The notes under the pieces are model-generated. The model searched no databases. It had not been told where the DNA came from and saw nothing but the letters and a program-made list of their open reading frames with translations. A stretch of 64,000 bases of DNA from Syntrophomonas sp. DTU019. Lineage in GTDB: Bacteria > Bacillota > Syntrophomonadia > Syntrophomonadales > Syntrophomonadaceae. Positions 43,497-51,756 of this stretch are shown here, in pieces (position 1 is the stretch's first letter; each line of letters starts with the position of its first letter). Position numbers and translations under genes: made by a program. Where the stretch lies: contig CAJYDM010000005.1 in the NCBI GenBank assembly GCA_913757435.1, positions 124,001-188,000 on the forward strand, written 5' to 3'.

Positions 43497-45482
43497 ATGG
43501 GTTGCTATCCGAATTTGTTTTCTGAACTGCGTGTCGGGCAGATTACACTGAAAAACCGTGTTGTAATGGGGCCGATGTTGGTCGGCTATGCTGACCAAAA
43601 CGGCAGGGTGAATGAAAATGTCATTAAGTACTATGAGGCCAGGGCTCGGGGGGGAGCAGGTCTTATAGTAGTTGAGGCCAGCTGTGTAGATGTTCCTACC
43701 GGAAAAGAGGGCGTTGGACAGATACACATTGATGAACCCGGTTGTATTCCCGGCCTGACCAGCCTGGCCAAAGCCATCAAGAAGCATGACTGCAAAGCCC
43801 TTATACAGCTTTTCCATGCCGGGCGGCAGACCTCCAGCCAGATAACCGGAGTACCTCCGGTAGCTCCGACCCGACAGGGGCTGACTCCAAGCCGGGAAGT
43901 ACCCAGAGAACTAAGCCGCAGTGAAATAAAACATCTGATCGCGCAATTTGTGCAGGCGGCTGATTTTGCCCACCGGGCCGGAATGGACGGGGTCGAGCTG
44001 CATGCCGCTCACGGCTATTTGTTAAATGAGTTTCTTTCACCGAAGATGAACACCCGTCAGGATGAATACGGAGGTTCTCTAGAGAACCGCATGCGCATTC
44101 TGCTGGAGATAATCAGCGGGATCAAAGCTCAGCACAGTGATCTGGTGATTTCAGTGCGCCTCAACGTAGATGATTTCACCCCAGGAGGGTTGCAGCCCGA
44201 TCAGAGCGCAATTATCGCCAGCGAGCTGGAAAAGCGGGGTGCAGACATTATTAATTGCACCTGCGGCACCTATGAATCCGGGCTCACCAGTATTGAACCG
44301 GCGTCTTACCCGGAGGGCTGGCGGGTCTATTTGGCTGAGAAGATAAAACAGTATGTGCGTATCCCGGTGGTTACCGGAGGCATGATACACAACCCGGCTT
44401 TTGCTGAACAGGTGGTGGCTGAGGGGCGCTCCGACCTGGTGTTTTTGGGACGCAGCTTGCTAGCCGATCCCAAATGGCCTGCCAAGGCGCTGCGGGGCAG
44501 GGTCCACGAGATTAGGCCTTGTATTCGCTGCAACGGCTGCATTAATCTACATTTTGCAGGGATGCCGGTGAGCTGCACGGTCAACCCGGCTACCGGCAGG
44601 GAAAAACAGTATAATTCCCGGATAGCCAAGGTGGCGGCGAAATCCAGGGTGGACATCGTGGGTGCCGGCCCGGCAGGGATACAGGCAGCCCTTACCCTTG
44701 ATAAAATGGGATTTGAAGTAGCGCTTTTTGAAAAATCATCTTGCCCCGGCGGCCTGTTGGGCTTTGCAGCTACACCGCCGCACAAAGACCGCCTTAAAGA
44801 TTTTCACCAGTATCTGGCCAGCCAATTGAATAACAGCGGGGTAAAGCAGATTTATGAACATCAATACCTGATAGGCGATCTGCAAAACCGCCAGCCCGAT
44901 CATCTCATCATCTCCACCGGCTCCAGGCCTCAGACTCCTAAGCTGCCCGGCATTGATCGCTGCCTGGGCTTGGAGGCTGTCCTCTCCGGCCAAGTTGAAG
45001 TTGCCGGGGAAGAAGTGGTGATTATAGGTGGGGGCAGCAACGGTTGTGAAGTGGCTGATTTCCTGCTGCAGCATGGCAAGCACCGTATCACCATCGTGGA
45101 GGGACGCTCTCGGTTGGCTGCCGACATGGAAAGAAAAAATCGCCGTGATCTGTTGAATCGCCTGGAAGCAGGCGGTGTAATGATGCTGGTGAAACATAAA
45201 GTGCTGGAAATTACCCCGACCGGAGTGGTGATCGCGGATGCGACCCAGCAGCCTCGAGAAATCTCGGCGCAAGCGGTCATTGCGGCCACGGGCTACAGGT
45301 CTGTCAACCAGCTGTATCATCAGGCGCGGCGCATGATGTCATCGGTATATGTGATTGGCGATGCTTTGCGGGTCAGGGGATTTAAAAGCGCTATCCTGGA
45401 GGGTCACATGACCGCTTATATGATATACCAAGAAGAGTTGAAATCAAAAAGGAGCTACAGCATTGACTCCCGAGGATGTTAA
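43497..45482 (+). CDS. old-yellow-enzyme family NADH:flavin oxidoreductase / enoate reductase-like
   Basis: 661 residues in the 2,4-dienoyl-CoA reductase (FadH)/enoate reductase layout. An FMN TIM barrel (KNRVVMGPMLVGYADQNG, ELHAAHGYLLNEFLSPK) is followed by the 4Fe-4S cysteines CIRCNGCINLHF and SCTVNPATG, then an FAD/NAD domain with VDIVGAGPAGIQAAL and VVIIGGGSNGCEVADFL. It likely reduces or oxidises an alpha,beta-unsaturated acid or acyl-CoA. AGGAGG lies upstream of the ATG at 43497. Its end overlaps rnhB by 20 bp, so it has been joined to the housekeeping block. Confidence 0.9.
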   Translation: MGCYPNLFSELRVGQITLKNRVVMGPMLVGYADQNGRVNENVIKYYEARARGGAGLIVVEASCVDVPTGKEGVGQIHIDEPGCIPGLTSLAKAIKKHDCKALIQLFHAGRQTSSQITGVPPVAPTRQGLTPSREVPRELSRSEIKHLIAQFVQAADFAHRAGMDGVELHAAHGYLLNEFLSPKMNTRQDEYGGSLENRMRILLEIISGIKAQHSDLVISVRLNVDDFTPGGLQPDQSAIIASELEKRGADIINCTCGTYESGLTSIEPASYPEGWRVYLAEKIKQYVRIPVVTGGMIHNPAFAEQVVAEGRSDLVFLGRSLLADPKWPAKALRGRVHEIRPCIRCNGCINLHFAGMPVSCTVNPATGREKQYNSRIAKVAAKSRVDIVGAGPAGIQAALTLDKMGFEVALFEKSSCPGGLLGFAATPPHKDRLKDFHQYLASQLNNSGVKQIYEHQYLIGDLQNRQPDHLIISTGSRPQTPKLPGIDRCLGLEAVLSGQVEVAGEEVVIIGGGSNGCEVADFLLQHGKHRITIVEGRSRLAADMERKNRRDLLNRLEAGGVMMLVKHKVLEITPTGVVIADATQQPREISAQAVIAATGYRSVNQLYHQARRMMSSVYVIGDALRVRGFKSAILEGHMTAYMIYQEELKSKRSYSIDSRGC

Positions 45483-46155
45483 GAAAGAGAAAAAACGGCT
45501 GGCGGCGATGATGAAGTATGAACGCCAGGCTTACCGGAACGGTCATCATATCATCGCCGGCCTTGATGAAGTGGGGCGCGGCCCTCTGGCGGGGCCAGTG
45601 GTGGCTGCGGCGGTAATCCTGCCGAGCCGCTTTTTCCTGGCTGGCATCAATGATTCCAAACAACTGAGTGCGATCAAGCGCAATCGTCTGGCCGCCGAGA
45701 TCAAACAGCATGCCATTGCCTGGACGGTGGCCAGCGTATACCCCACCCGCCTCGATGAAGTGAACATACTCAATGCCACTCGTGAAGCCATGAGCCATTG
45801 CATTACCCACCTCAATCCGCGACCGGATTTTCTGCTCATCGATGCCCTCCGTCTCCCTAACCTGGAAATTGAGCAAATGGCACTGGTGCAAGGTGACAGT
45901 CTAAGCGCCTCCATTGCCTGTGCTTCTATTTTAGCCAAAGTGGAACGCGACATGGCGATGGAGGGATTTAACCAGCTTTATCCCGGCTATGGGCTGGACA
46001 AGCACAAAGGCTACGCCACCCGGGAACATATAGAAGCCTTGTGGCGGCTGGGACCATGCGATATCCACCGCAGGAGTTTCGATCCTATAAAAACCTGGTT
46101 TAGCGGAGGAAATGATGTACAACAACCCGCTCTATTTGAACAGGACGAGTCTTGA
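45463..46155 (+). CDS. rnhB: ribonuclease HII
   Basis: 230 residues, cleaves RNA in RNA-DNA hybrids. IAGLDEVGRGPLAGPVVAAAV carries the first catalytic Asp-Glu, LLIDALRLP the second Asp, and DSLSASIACASILAKV the third. The C-terminal extension QQPALFEQDES is typical of clostridial proteins. The TTG start has AAAGGAG upstream. It normally follows rbgA; here the accessory block lies between. Confidence 0.97.
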   Translation: MTPEDVKKEKKRLAAMMKYERQAYRNGHHIIAGLDEVGRGPLAGPVVAAAVILPSRFFLAGINDSKQLSAIKRNRLAAEIKQHAIAWTVASVYPTRLDEVNILNATREAMSHCITHLNPRPDFLLIDALRLPNLEIEQMALVQGDSLSASIACASILAKVERDMAMEGFNQLYPGYGLDKHKGYATREHIEALWRLGPCDIHRRSFDPIKTWFSGGNDVQQPALFEQDES

Positions 46156-47572
46156 ACTGGCTCACCTGCCAGTTGAAGGCGATATTGTATTCCGTCAGGG
46201 GGAGTTGCTGCAGGGTGTGGTAAAATCCGTCAACCCAGATGGAATAGTCCTGCTGTCGTTGAAAGGGCGGGTCATAGAGGCGGCTGCTCAGGTCCCGGTG
46301 GCAGTCGGGCAGCACCTGTTGCTGGCTGTGGACCAAATAGATGCCAGGGGGGTGAGGCTGAAAGTAATGACCCCTGCAGAGGCGCAGCATAGTCAAGACC
46401 AGTTTATCGCTGATCGGTTGATGGAGATGGGAATTCCGCCCAAGCCCGGCCATGTCAACATGGCAAAACATTTATTGAGTTATGACCTGATTCTCAACCG
46501 CCCTAATATGGAGGCCTTGATAAAGAGCACCGCTCTGTTGGGTGCTGCTACCCAGGAAAATATCAATTTAGCGGCCTTTCAAACCGCCTGCGGATTTCCC
46601 CGGGACAGTGTGCTCTTACAGGCCCTGGCGCAATATGCCAGCCCGGGCTCAGATCTGAATATGCTCATTAAAGATGTATTGAGGGCACTGTCTGATTGGA
46701 ATAATGCGAAAGGACCCGGGCAGCAGCCTGGATCCACGCCTAGCCCTGCTCCTGCCGTCAATACAGCCATGCTCACCCCGGATGCGGCTGCCGCGGCAGA
46801 CAGCCTTCGGGTCGGCTCTGCCATCGAAGCCTCTCCGGCTCCGGCTGTAATCCAACCTGCAGTACAGAGCCTTTTACCCGAAGAGGCTCTGAAAAGGCTG
46901 CTTGCGTTGGTAAAGCAGGAATTGGCCTCCCTCTCCCTGAATCTTGGAGAGGCATCCCCGGATGTTGCCACGCGCCTAGAAAAAATCCTGCGCTCCCAAC
47001 CTGATGTGCTGCGAGGGCTGTTGCTTCTGGAAGAGACCCTCAAACATAATCAAAGCCTGGCTTCAGACCGGGCCGGTATTACCGTAATGAATAAGCTGGA
47101 AAGCTTAAGCCGCGAGATGTTGGGACAACACCTCATCAACCTCACTGCTTCCACAACTGACGAGGCGCCGCAGTATTATTTTTCCCTGCCGTTGCAGTGG
47201 GGCCTTGACACACAGCCATGTGAAGTCCGCATTAGCGGAGATGCTGCAAGATCTGGATTGAGAGAACAGGAGCAGATCACAGTGGCGGTGGCCCTAGAGA
47301 CCCCCCGGTTGGGAGCGGTATTGTTCCATGTCACCTGGCACCGCAGCCAACAAATCGAAATACGCGGCGTCATAGACAGCCAGCTGGGCTTAAAGCGGCT
47401 GCGTCCTTATATGCAGGAATTAGAACAGGCGCTGCAGGAATTAGGCTATACGGTAAAGGACTATGGCCTTAAAGTCATACCTGCCCTAGAAAGCGACAGC
47501 CTGAAAATCGCACCCCAACCCCCGGTCAAAGCAGGGCGGGGAGGATGGCTGAAGGTTGACATCCAGATATAG
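46115..47572 (+). CDS. FliK-like (YlqG-type) protein
   Basis: About 485 residues. A linker rich in Pro/Ala (residues about 200-250) separates two domains. The C-terminal region with IEIRGVIDSQLGLKRLRPYM and LEQALQELGYTVKDYGLKV resembles the C-terminal domain of hook-length control protein FliK. In B. subtilis a similar gene pair (ylqG, ylqH) follows rnhB. The GGAGG fits the ATG at 46115 and not the one at 46112. Function outside the flagellum is unknown; no flagellar genes are in the window. Confidence 0.65.
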   Translation: MYNNPLYLNRTSLELAHLPVEGDIVFRQGELLQGVVKSVNPDGIVLLSLKGRVIEAAAQVPVAVGQHLLLAVDQIDARGVRLKVMTPAEAQHSQDQFIADRLMEMGIPPKPGHVNMAKHLLSYDLILNRPNMEALIKSTALLGAATQENINLAAFQTACGFPRDSVLLQALAQYASPGSDLNMLIKDVLRALSDWNNAKGPGQQPGSTPSPAPAVNTAMLTPDAAAAADSLRVGSAIEASPAPAVIQPAVQSLLPEEALKRLLALVKQELASLSLNLGEASPDVATRLEKILRSQPDVLRGLLLLEETLKHNQSLASDRAGITVMNKLESLSREMLGQHLINLTASTTDEAPQYYFSLPLQWGLDTQPCEVRISGDAARSGLREQEQITVAVALETPRLGAVLFHVTWHRSQQIEIRGVIDSQLGLKRLRPYMQELEQALQELGYTVKDYGLKVIPALESDSLKIAPQPPVKAGRGGWLKVDIQI

Positions 47573-47625
47573 AAGTGCAATTGATTAGTTGGGCGGTACC
47601 CGGCATCAACTCGGAGGGAAAGGCT

Positions 47626-47895
47626 ATGGAAGAAAAGACGGCTTTGAATCAGGCAGTGGCCCTGTACTACGATCAGGAAAAAAATATGGCCCCGGTGGTA
47701 GTGGCCAAAGGACAGGGGTATATCGCTGACACCATAAAAGCCCTGGCTGCAGAACACCACATTCCGGTGGAGGAAAACCAGACCCTGGTCAAATACCTCA
47801 TGGCCTTGCAATTATATGAGGAGATACCGCCTCAGTTGTATCAGGTGGTAGCGGAAATACTGGCTTTCATTTACCGCGTTGACCGGCGTTATTGA
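47626..47895 (+). CDS. FlhB C-terminal-domain homologue (YlqH-type)
   Basis: 89 residues resembling the cytoplasmic domain of the export switch FlhB: AVALYYDQEKNMAPVVVAKG, GYIADTIKALAAEHHIPVEEN and YQVVAEILAFIYRVDR. The autocleavage motif NPTH is absent (LNQAVAL at its place), so it cannot self-cleave. The ATG at 47626 has GGAGGGAA upstream. It follows the FliK-like gene and couples to yraN through TGATG. Confidence 0.85.
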   Translation: MEEKTALNQAVALYYDQEKNMAPVVVAKGQGYIADTIKALAAEHHIPVEENQTLVKYLMALQLYEEIPPQLYQVVAEILAFIYRVDRRY

Positions 47896-48251
47896 TGGTG
47901 GTCACTATGGTCAATACCTTAGGCAAGCACGGCGAGAATATAGCAGACGCATATCTGCAGCGAAAAGGCTATCATATCCTGGAACGCAACTATCGCAGCC
48001 CCTACGGGGAGATCGATATCATCTGCTCGATTCAGCAGGAACTGGTCTTTGTGGAGGTCAAAACCCGGCGGGGGACCGGGTTCGGAGTACCGCAGGCAGC
48101 CGTCACCCGCCGGAAACAGGATCATATCAGGAAATCGGCCTTATACTATCTGGCCACGGTTGATCGGGCCTACTCCAATATCCGTTTTGATGTGATCGCC
48201 ATACTGCTAAAGTCCTCCCCGCTGATAAATCATATTGAAGCGGCTTTTTAA
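47895..48251 (+). CDS. yraN: YraN family (UPF0102) nuclease-like protein
   Basis: 118 residues with a restriction-endonuclease-like fold: GENIADAYLQRKGYHIL, YGEIDIICS and VFVEVKTRRG hold the D-ExK type residues. The start ATG overlaps the previous stop. Its biological role is unsettled; proximity to rnhB is common. Confidence 0.92.
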   Translation: MVVTMVNTLGKHGENIADAYLQRKGYHILERNYRSPYGEIDIICSIQQELVFVEVKTRRGTGFGVPQAAVTRRKQDHIRKSALYYLATVDRAYSNIRFDVIAILLKSSPLINHIEAAF

Positions 48252-48327
48252 ACCGCCATTATTATCGCTCAAGCGGTTTAAGCGCAGCCCCGACGCTCAT
48301 ACTAACAAAGATCGAGGAGGTACGAGC

Positions 48328-49176
48328 ATGGGTTCGATCGGAGCACATATGGGCATTGGCCGGGGCTTGAAAAACACTGCTGATCAAGCCCTGGACCTGG
48401 AACTGGAATGCCTGCAGATTTTTTTGCGCAATCCCCGTGGCAGCAAAGCCCGCCAGTTGAAAGACAGTGAGCTGAGCTACTTCAAAAGCATGATGGCGGC
48501 GCATAGCATCAGCCCGCTGGTAGTGCATGTCAGCTATATTTGCAACCCGGCCGCAGCAGACCCGCATTTGTACGATCTGGCTGGCGCCATTGTGGCCGAG
48601 GACCTTATGCGCTGTGCCCAAATCGGGGCCGATTATCTGGTTCTCCATCCCGGCTCATTCACCAGTAGCTCAGCACCCCAAGCCATCACCCGGGTGGCGC
48701 ATCTGCTCAATCAGGTGCTAAAACAGGATTCGAGCCTGGTTACTATACTTCTGGAGACCATGTCCGGGCAGGGCACCGAAGTGGGCAGGGATTTTACCGA
48801 ATTACATGAAATAGTGGAGATGGTCGAACTAAAGGATAGAATAGGGATATGCTATGACACCTGCCATACTTATGCAGCAGGTTATGATTGCAGTAACAGA
48901 GCTGGCCTGGAGCAGATCCTCCACGACATAGATTGCAGCTTTGGCCGTGAGCGCATCAAGTTGTTGCATGCCAATGACTGCCAGACTGCCCTGGGGTCGC
49001 ATCGCGACCGGCACGCCCATGTGGGACAAGGATTTATCGGCCTGGATGGTTTTGCTGAATTGTTGTCCCATCCCTTCTGGGGTCAACTGCCTATGATCGT
49101 GGAGACACCGCTTGAAGGACTGCAGGAAGATATCATAAAATTGAAAAGACTACGTCAACAACAGTGGAGAGGATGA
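48328..49176 (+). CDS. nfo: deoxyribonuclease IV (endonuclease IV)
   Basis: 282 residues, zinc-dependent AP endonuclease of base excision repair. Family blocks: SIGAHMGIGRGL, VLHPGSFTS, ILLETMSGQGTEVG, GICYDTCHTYAAGYD and LHANDCQTALGSHRDRHAHVG. The ATG at 48328 follows GAGGAGG; the earlier frame at 48235 overlaps yraN and is not conserved-looking. Confidence 0.96.
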   Translation: MGSIGAHMGIGRGLKNTADQALDLELECLQIFLRNPRGSKARQLKDSELSYFKSMMAAHSISPLVVHVSYICNPAAADPHLYDLAGAIVAEDLMRCAQIGADYLVLHPGSFTSSSAPQAITRVAHLLNQVLKQDSSLVTILLETMSGQGTEVGRDFTELHEIVEMVELKDRIGICYDTCHTYAAGYDCSNRAGLEQILHDIDCSFGRERIKLLHANDCQTALGSHRDRHAHVGQGFIGLDGFAELLSHPFWGQLPMIVETPLEGLQEDIIKLKRLRQQQWRG

Positions 49177-49181
49177 CAGAA

Positions 49182-50003
49182 ATGCTGGTATACGGCAAGG
49201 AATTGCGCGAACAGATGAAAGCCCGCATCAAAGCTCAGGCTGAAATGCTTCCTATGCAGATGGCGATATTGAAGATCGGCGACGATAAGGCGTCGCAATC
49301 ATATGTAAACAGCTTGGTCAACTTCGGCAGAGATACCGGCATCCCGGTAGAGGTAATTCGCCTGGATGAACAGTGTACCCAGGCCGAGGCCTGCCGGGTG
49401 ATTCAGGAATTGAACAGCAACCCTGATATTACCGGGATAATGATACAGAAACCCCTGCCCCCGCATATCGATGACAACAGACTGATGCATACCATCGATT
49501 ATAATAAAGATGTGGAAGGGCTGCATTACTATAATCTGGGAAAGTTGTTGACCAAAGCGCCTGGAGTGAGACCATCGACTCCTAAAGCGGTGATGAGCAT
49601 GCTGGCAGCCAATGGAGTCGAAATCAGCGGCAAAAAGGTCACCATAGTGGGGCGCAGCATCATCGTGGGCCATCCCCTTGCGGCAATGATGACCGCACAA
49701 GATGCCACTGTGACCCTGTGTCACACTCGCACCCGTGACCTGGCTGCGGAGACCAGGGCTGCAGATATCATCGTTGCCGCGGTAGGCCAAGCCAATCTAA
49801 TAACTGCCGAAATGGTGAGTGCAGGCTGCGTTATAATGGACGCCGGCATCAATGTGGATGACAGCGGCGCTATCCTGGGCGATGTCCACCCCGAGGCTAA
49901 AGGCAAGGCCAGCATAGCCAGCGCTGTGCCAGGGGGCATCGGGATGATCACTGTGGGCGAATTATTCGACAACCTGCTAACCCTAAAGCTGCAAAATGTA
50001 TGA
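49182..50003 (+). CDS. folD: FolD-like methylenetetrahydrofolate dehydrogenase, cyclohydrolase lysine missing
   Basis: 273 residues. FolD blocks are present: KIGDDKASQSYVNSL, QKPLPPHID, DVEGLHYYNLGKL, RPSTPKAV and VTIVGRSIIVGHPLAAM. The catalytic lysine of the YVxxK motif is Leu45 here, the following conserved Lys is Asn, and the usual KDVDG is KDVEG. In characterised enzymes that lysine is essential for the cyclohydrolase step but less so for the dehydrogenase. So this copy may be dehydrogenase only or have a new substrate. GGAGAGG lies 10 nt before the ATG at 49182. Confidence 0.88.
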   Translation: MLVYGKELREQMKARIKAQAEMLPMQMAILKIGDDKASQSYVNSLVNFGRDTGIPVEVIRLDEQCTQAEACRVIQELNSNPDITGIMIQKPLPPHIDDNRLMHTIDYNKDVEGLHYYNLGKLLTKAPGVRPSTPKAVMSMLAANGVEISGKKVTIVGRSIIVGHPLAAMMTAQDATVTLCHTRTRDLAAETRAADIIVAAVGQANLITAEMVSAGCVIMDAGINVDDSGAILGDVHPEAKGKASIASAVPGGIGMITVGELFDNLLTLKLQNV

Positions 50004-50153
50004 TGTATTTTGGCACTGATCAGCGGGGATTTAATTTCTGTACAAAATAAATGGGTCAGCAAAGCAGGATTTTGGAGCCGGTATATAAAATACATGGGTA
50101 AATAGAATTAGATGCGAGTAGATAGCAAAATTAGATAAGGAGAGGGGTAAACC

Positions 50154-50696
50154 ATGAACGAAGAACTACTTAAAAGGGGCTATGTGCAGGTATATACCGG
50201 CAACTGCAAAGGAAAAACCACGGCTGCCTTGGGATTGGCCTTTCGGGCTATGGGCAAAGGCTTAAAGACCTATGTGGGGCAGTTCATGAAAGGCGGGGAA
50301 TATGCTGAACTGGATTCAGCCAGAATGGTCAGCCCTTATATAACCATCGAACAGTATGGCAAAAAGGGCTTCATAAAGCTGACCAACCCGCCGCCACAGG
50401 AAGCTGTCGACCTGGCCATGGCAGGCCTGGAAAAGGCTAAACAGGCCATAGCCTCGGGGCAATACGATATCATCGTGCTGGACGAGATCAACACCGCCAA
50501 CTATTTTCACCTCATTCCGGTTGAGGCCATATTGGACCTCATCGCCAGCAAACCTGAAGGTTTAGAACTGGTATTGACCGGCGGCCCTCAGGCTCATGAC
50601 CGGGTCATCGAGGCTGCCGACTTGGTCACACAGATGGTAGAGGTCAAACATTATTATCAGCAAGGAGTGCCGGCCCGGGAAGGTATTGAGAAATAA
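50154..50696 (+). CDS. cobO: cob(I)yrinic acid a,c-diamide adenosyltransferase, copy 2
   Basis: 180 residues. GNCKGKTTAALGLAFRAMG is the P-loop, followed by VGQFMKGGEYAEL and YDIIVLDEINTANYF. A clear paralogue of the gene at 28901 but diverged throughout. AGGAGAGGGG precedes the ATG. It follows folD by 150 bp and ends in a terminator. It may serve a different AdoCbl enzyme. Confidence 0.95.
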   Translation: MNEELLKRGYVQVYTGNCKGKTTAALGLAFRAMGKGLKTYVGQFMKGGEYAELDSARMVSPYITIEQYGKKGFIKLTNPPPQEAVDLAMAGLEKAKQAIASGQYDIIVLDEINTANYFHLIPVEAILDLIASKPEGLELVLTGGPQAHDRVIEAADLVTQMVEVKHYYQQGVPAREGIEK

Positions 50697-50883
50697 AAGG
50701 GCTGCTTGCTCACCATCACCAATGGAAATAGTTAAAGACTTGCTTTAGTTGCTGATCAACCAGGATACAGTTGTTGTCAAGTAAGCCTTGTTCCAGCACC
50801 ACTTTCTGAGGTGCGGGCATAACGTATAATAAGGTCAACAGCCAGAGCTTTTAAAAACATAATCATAGCACAGCGTACATCAA

Positions 50884-50926
50884 GGTCGGGGTGATAAGGT
50901 AACTTAATACGCCCCGGCCTGTTTTA
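50884..50926 (+). terminator. terminator after cobO copy 2
   Basis: GGTCGGGGTG pairs with CGCCCCGGCC over ten positions, then TGTTTTA. Confidence 0.75.
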
Positions 50927-51171
50927 TATGTCTTCAGGCTAAGTTGAGTTCGGTACGGGTTATGATCTTTCTTAAGGCAGTGGTCAATTCTGGCAGTACT
51001 TTGGGGTCACATTGAGTTTGTAGCCTTTTTAGGTCCAAGGCGATACTATTCACCAAACCCTAAAAGTGGTTTACTGCATGCGAGTCTGATGTATTTACCG
51101 GATCTTACTGATAAAACCTTGTTTTACTTCATCAAACCGGAGCCCGCCCCCATTCTTCAGTTGGGCGAACC

Positions 51172-51204
51172 CCAAAAAAGAAGATTCCCGCAGTAAGCGG
51201 GAAC
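51172..51204 (-). terminator. leftward terminator-like hairpin
   Basis: TTCCCGC pairs with GCGGGAA; on the minus strand it is followed by TCTTCTTTTTT. Confidence 0.6.
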
Positions 51205-51254
51205 AAAAAAAATGGGATCATATGTTAGAGCTCGTCAAGAGCCGGCAACCGAAA

Positions 51255-51283
51255 TAAAAAAACCATACCCGTACAGGTATGGC
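51255..51283 (-). terminator. leftward terminator-like hairpin
   Basis: On the minus strand CCATACC pairs with GGTATGG and is followed by TTTTTTTA. It could end the comM transcript or a small RNA. Confidence 0.7.
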
Positions 51284-51539
51284 TACCGTGCCTTATTGAC
51301 ACCATGGAAGAACCAGGCATCACAAACATCTGAATCCTGGGCTGAATTGAATCATTACACCCATCAGGATTAAGAGGGCACAATAAACTCCTTTCCAAAA
51401 ATACGGGGAGGCACGACCGTTTCCAGCCATACCCACAGGCCTAACACTCATAACCGAAGCTTTAGACTGAAAGGCTCGGAGTTATATGCAATTGTCATAT
51501 TAGTCATATTATCATACTTTATGACATCCGGATAGTATT

Positions 51540-51662
51540 TTATAGAACAAGATTCAGCTTTAGCAGGAAAAAAATCAGCATGGCGACTAAAAGAATGGTA
51601 AAGCTGCCAAATACTATAGCAGCTTTATGTTTTTCCCAGACAGATGCCGGTTTTTCCGGCAT
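51540..51662 (-). CDS. possible 40-residue single-pass membrane protein
   Basis: A short leftward frame with a good upstream GGGGGTGG. A charged N-terminus (MPEKPASVWEKHK) is followed by one hydrophobic helix (AAIVFGSFTILLVAMLIFFLL) and LNLVL. Size and layout fit small membrane proteins that are commonly missed. It lies about 95 bp downstream of comM on the same strand. No family recognised. Confidence 0.4.
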   Translation of the reverse strand: MPEKPASVWEKHKAAIVFGSFTILLVAMLIFFLLKLNLVL

Positions 51663-51756
51663 AACACCACCCCCACCGGTCTTTCTAGTCAATCCTGACC
51701 ACTTTATCTTATTTTATACGGCCGGGGTGCGCAGTCCAAGTGATAAAATCTCCAGA

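Larger units (their letters stand above)
50697..51539. other. 840-bp intergenic region with several hairpins
   Basis: Contains the terminator of cobO (50884) and two leftward terminator-like hairpins (51172, 51255). A 39-codon leftward frame at 50934-51053 (GTG start, VNSIALDLKRLQTQ...) looks protein-like but has only a weak AGGG site and may be a gene relic. A leftward small RNA between about 51540 and 51255 is possible. Confidence 0.4.

Noticed and set aside
47879-48163. 94-codon frame overlapping yraN
   Set aside because: A different frame of the same DNA; the yraN frame carries the family motifs.
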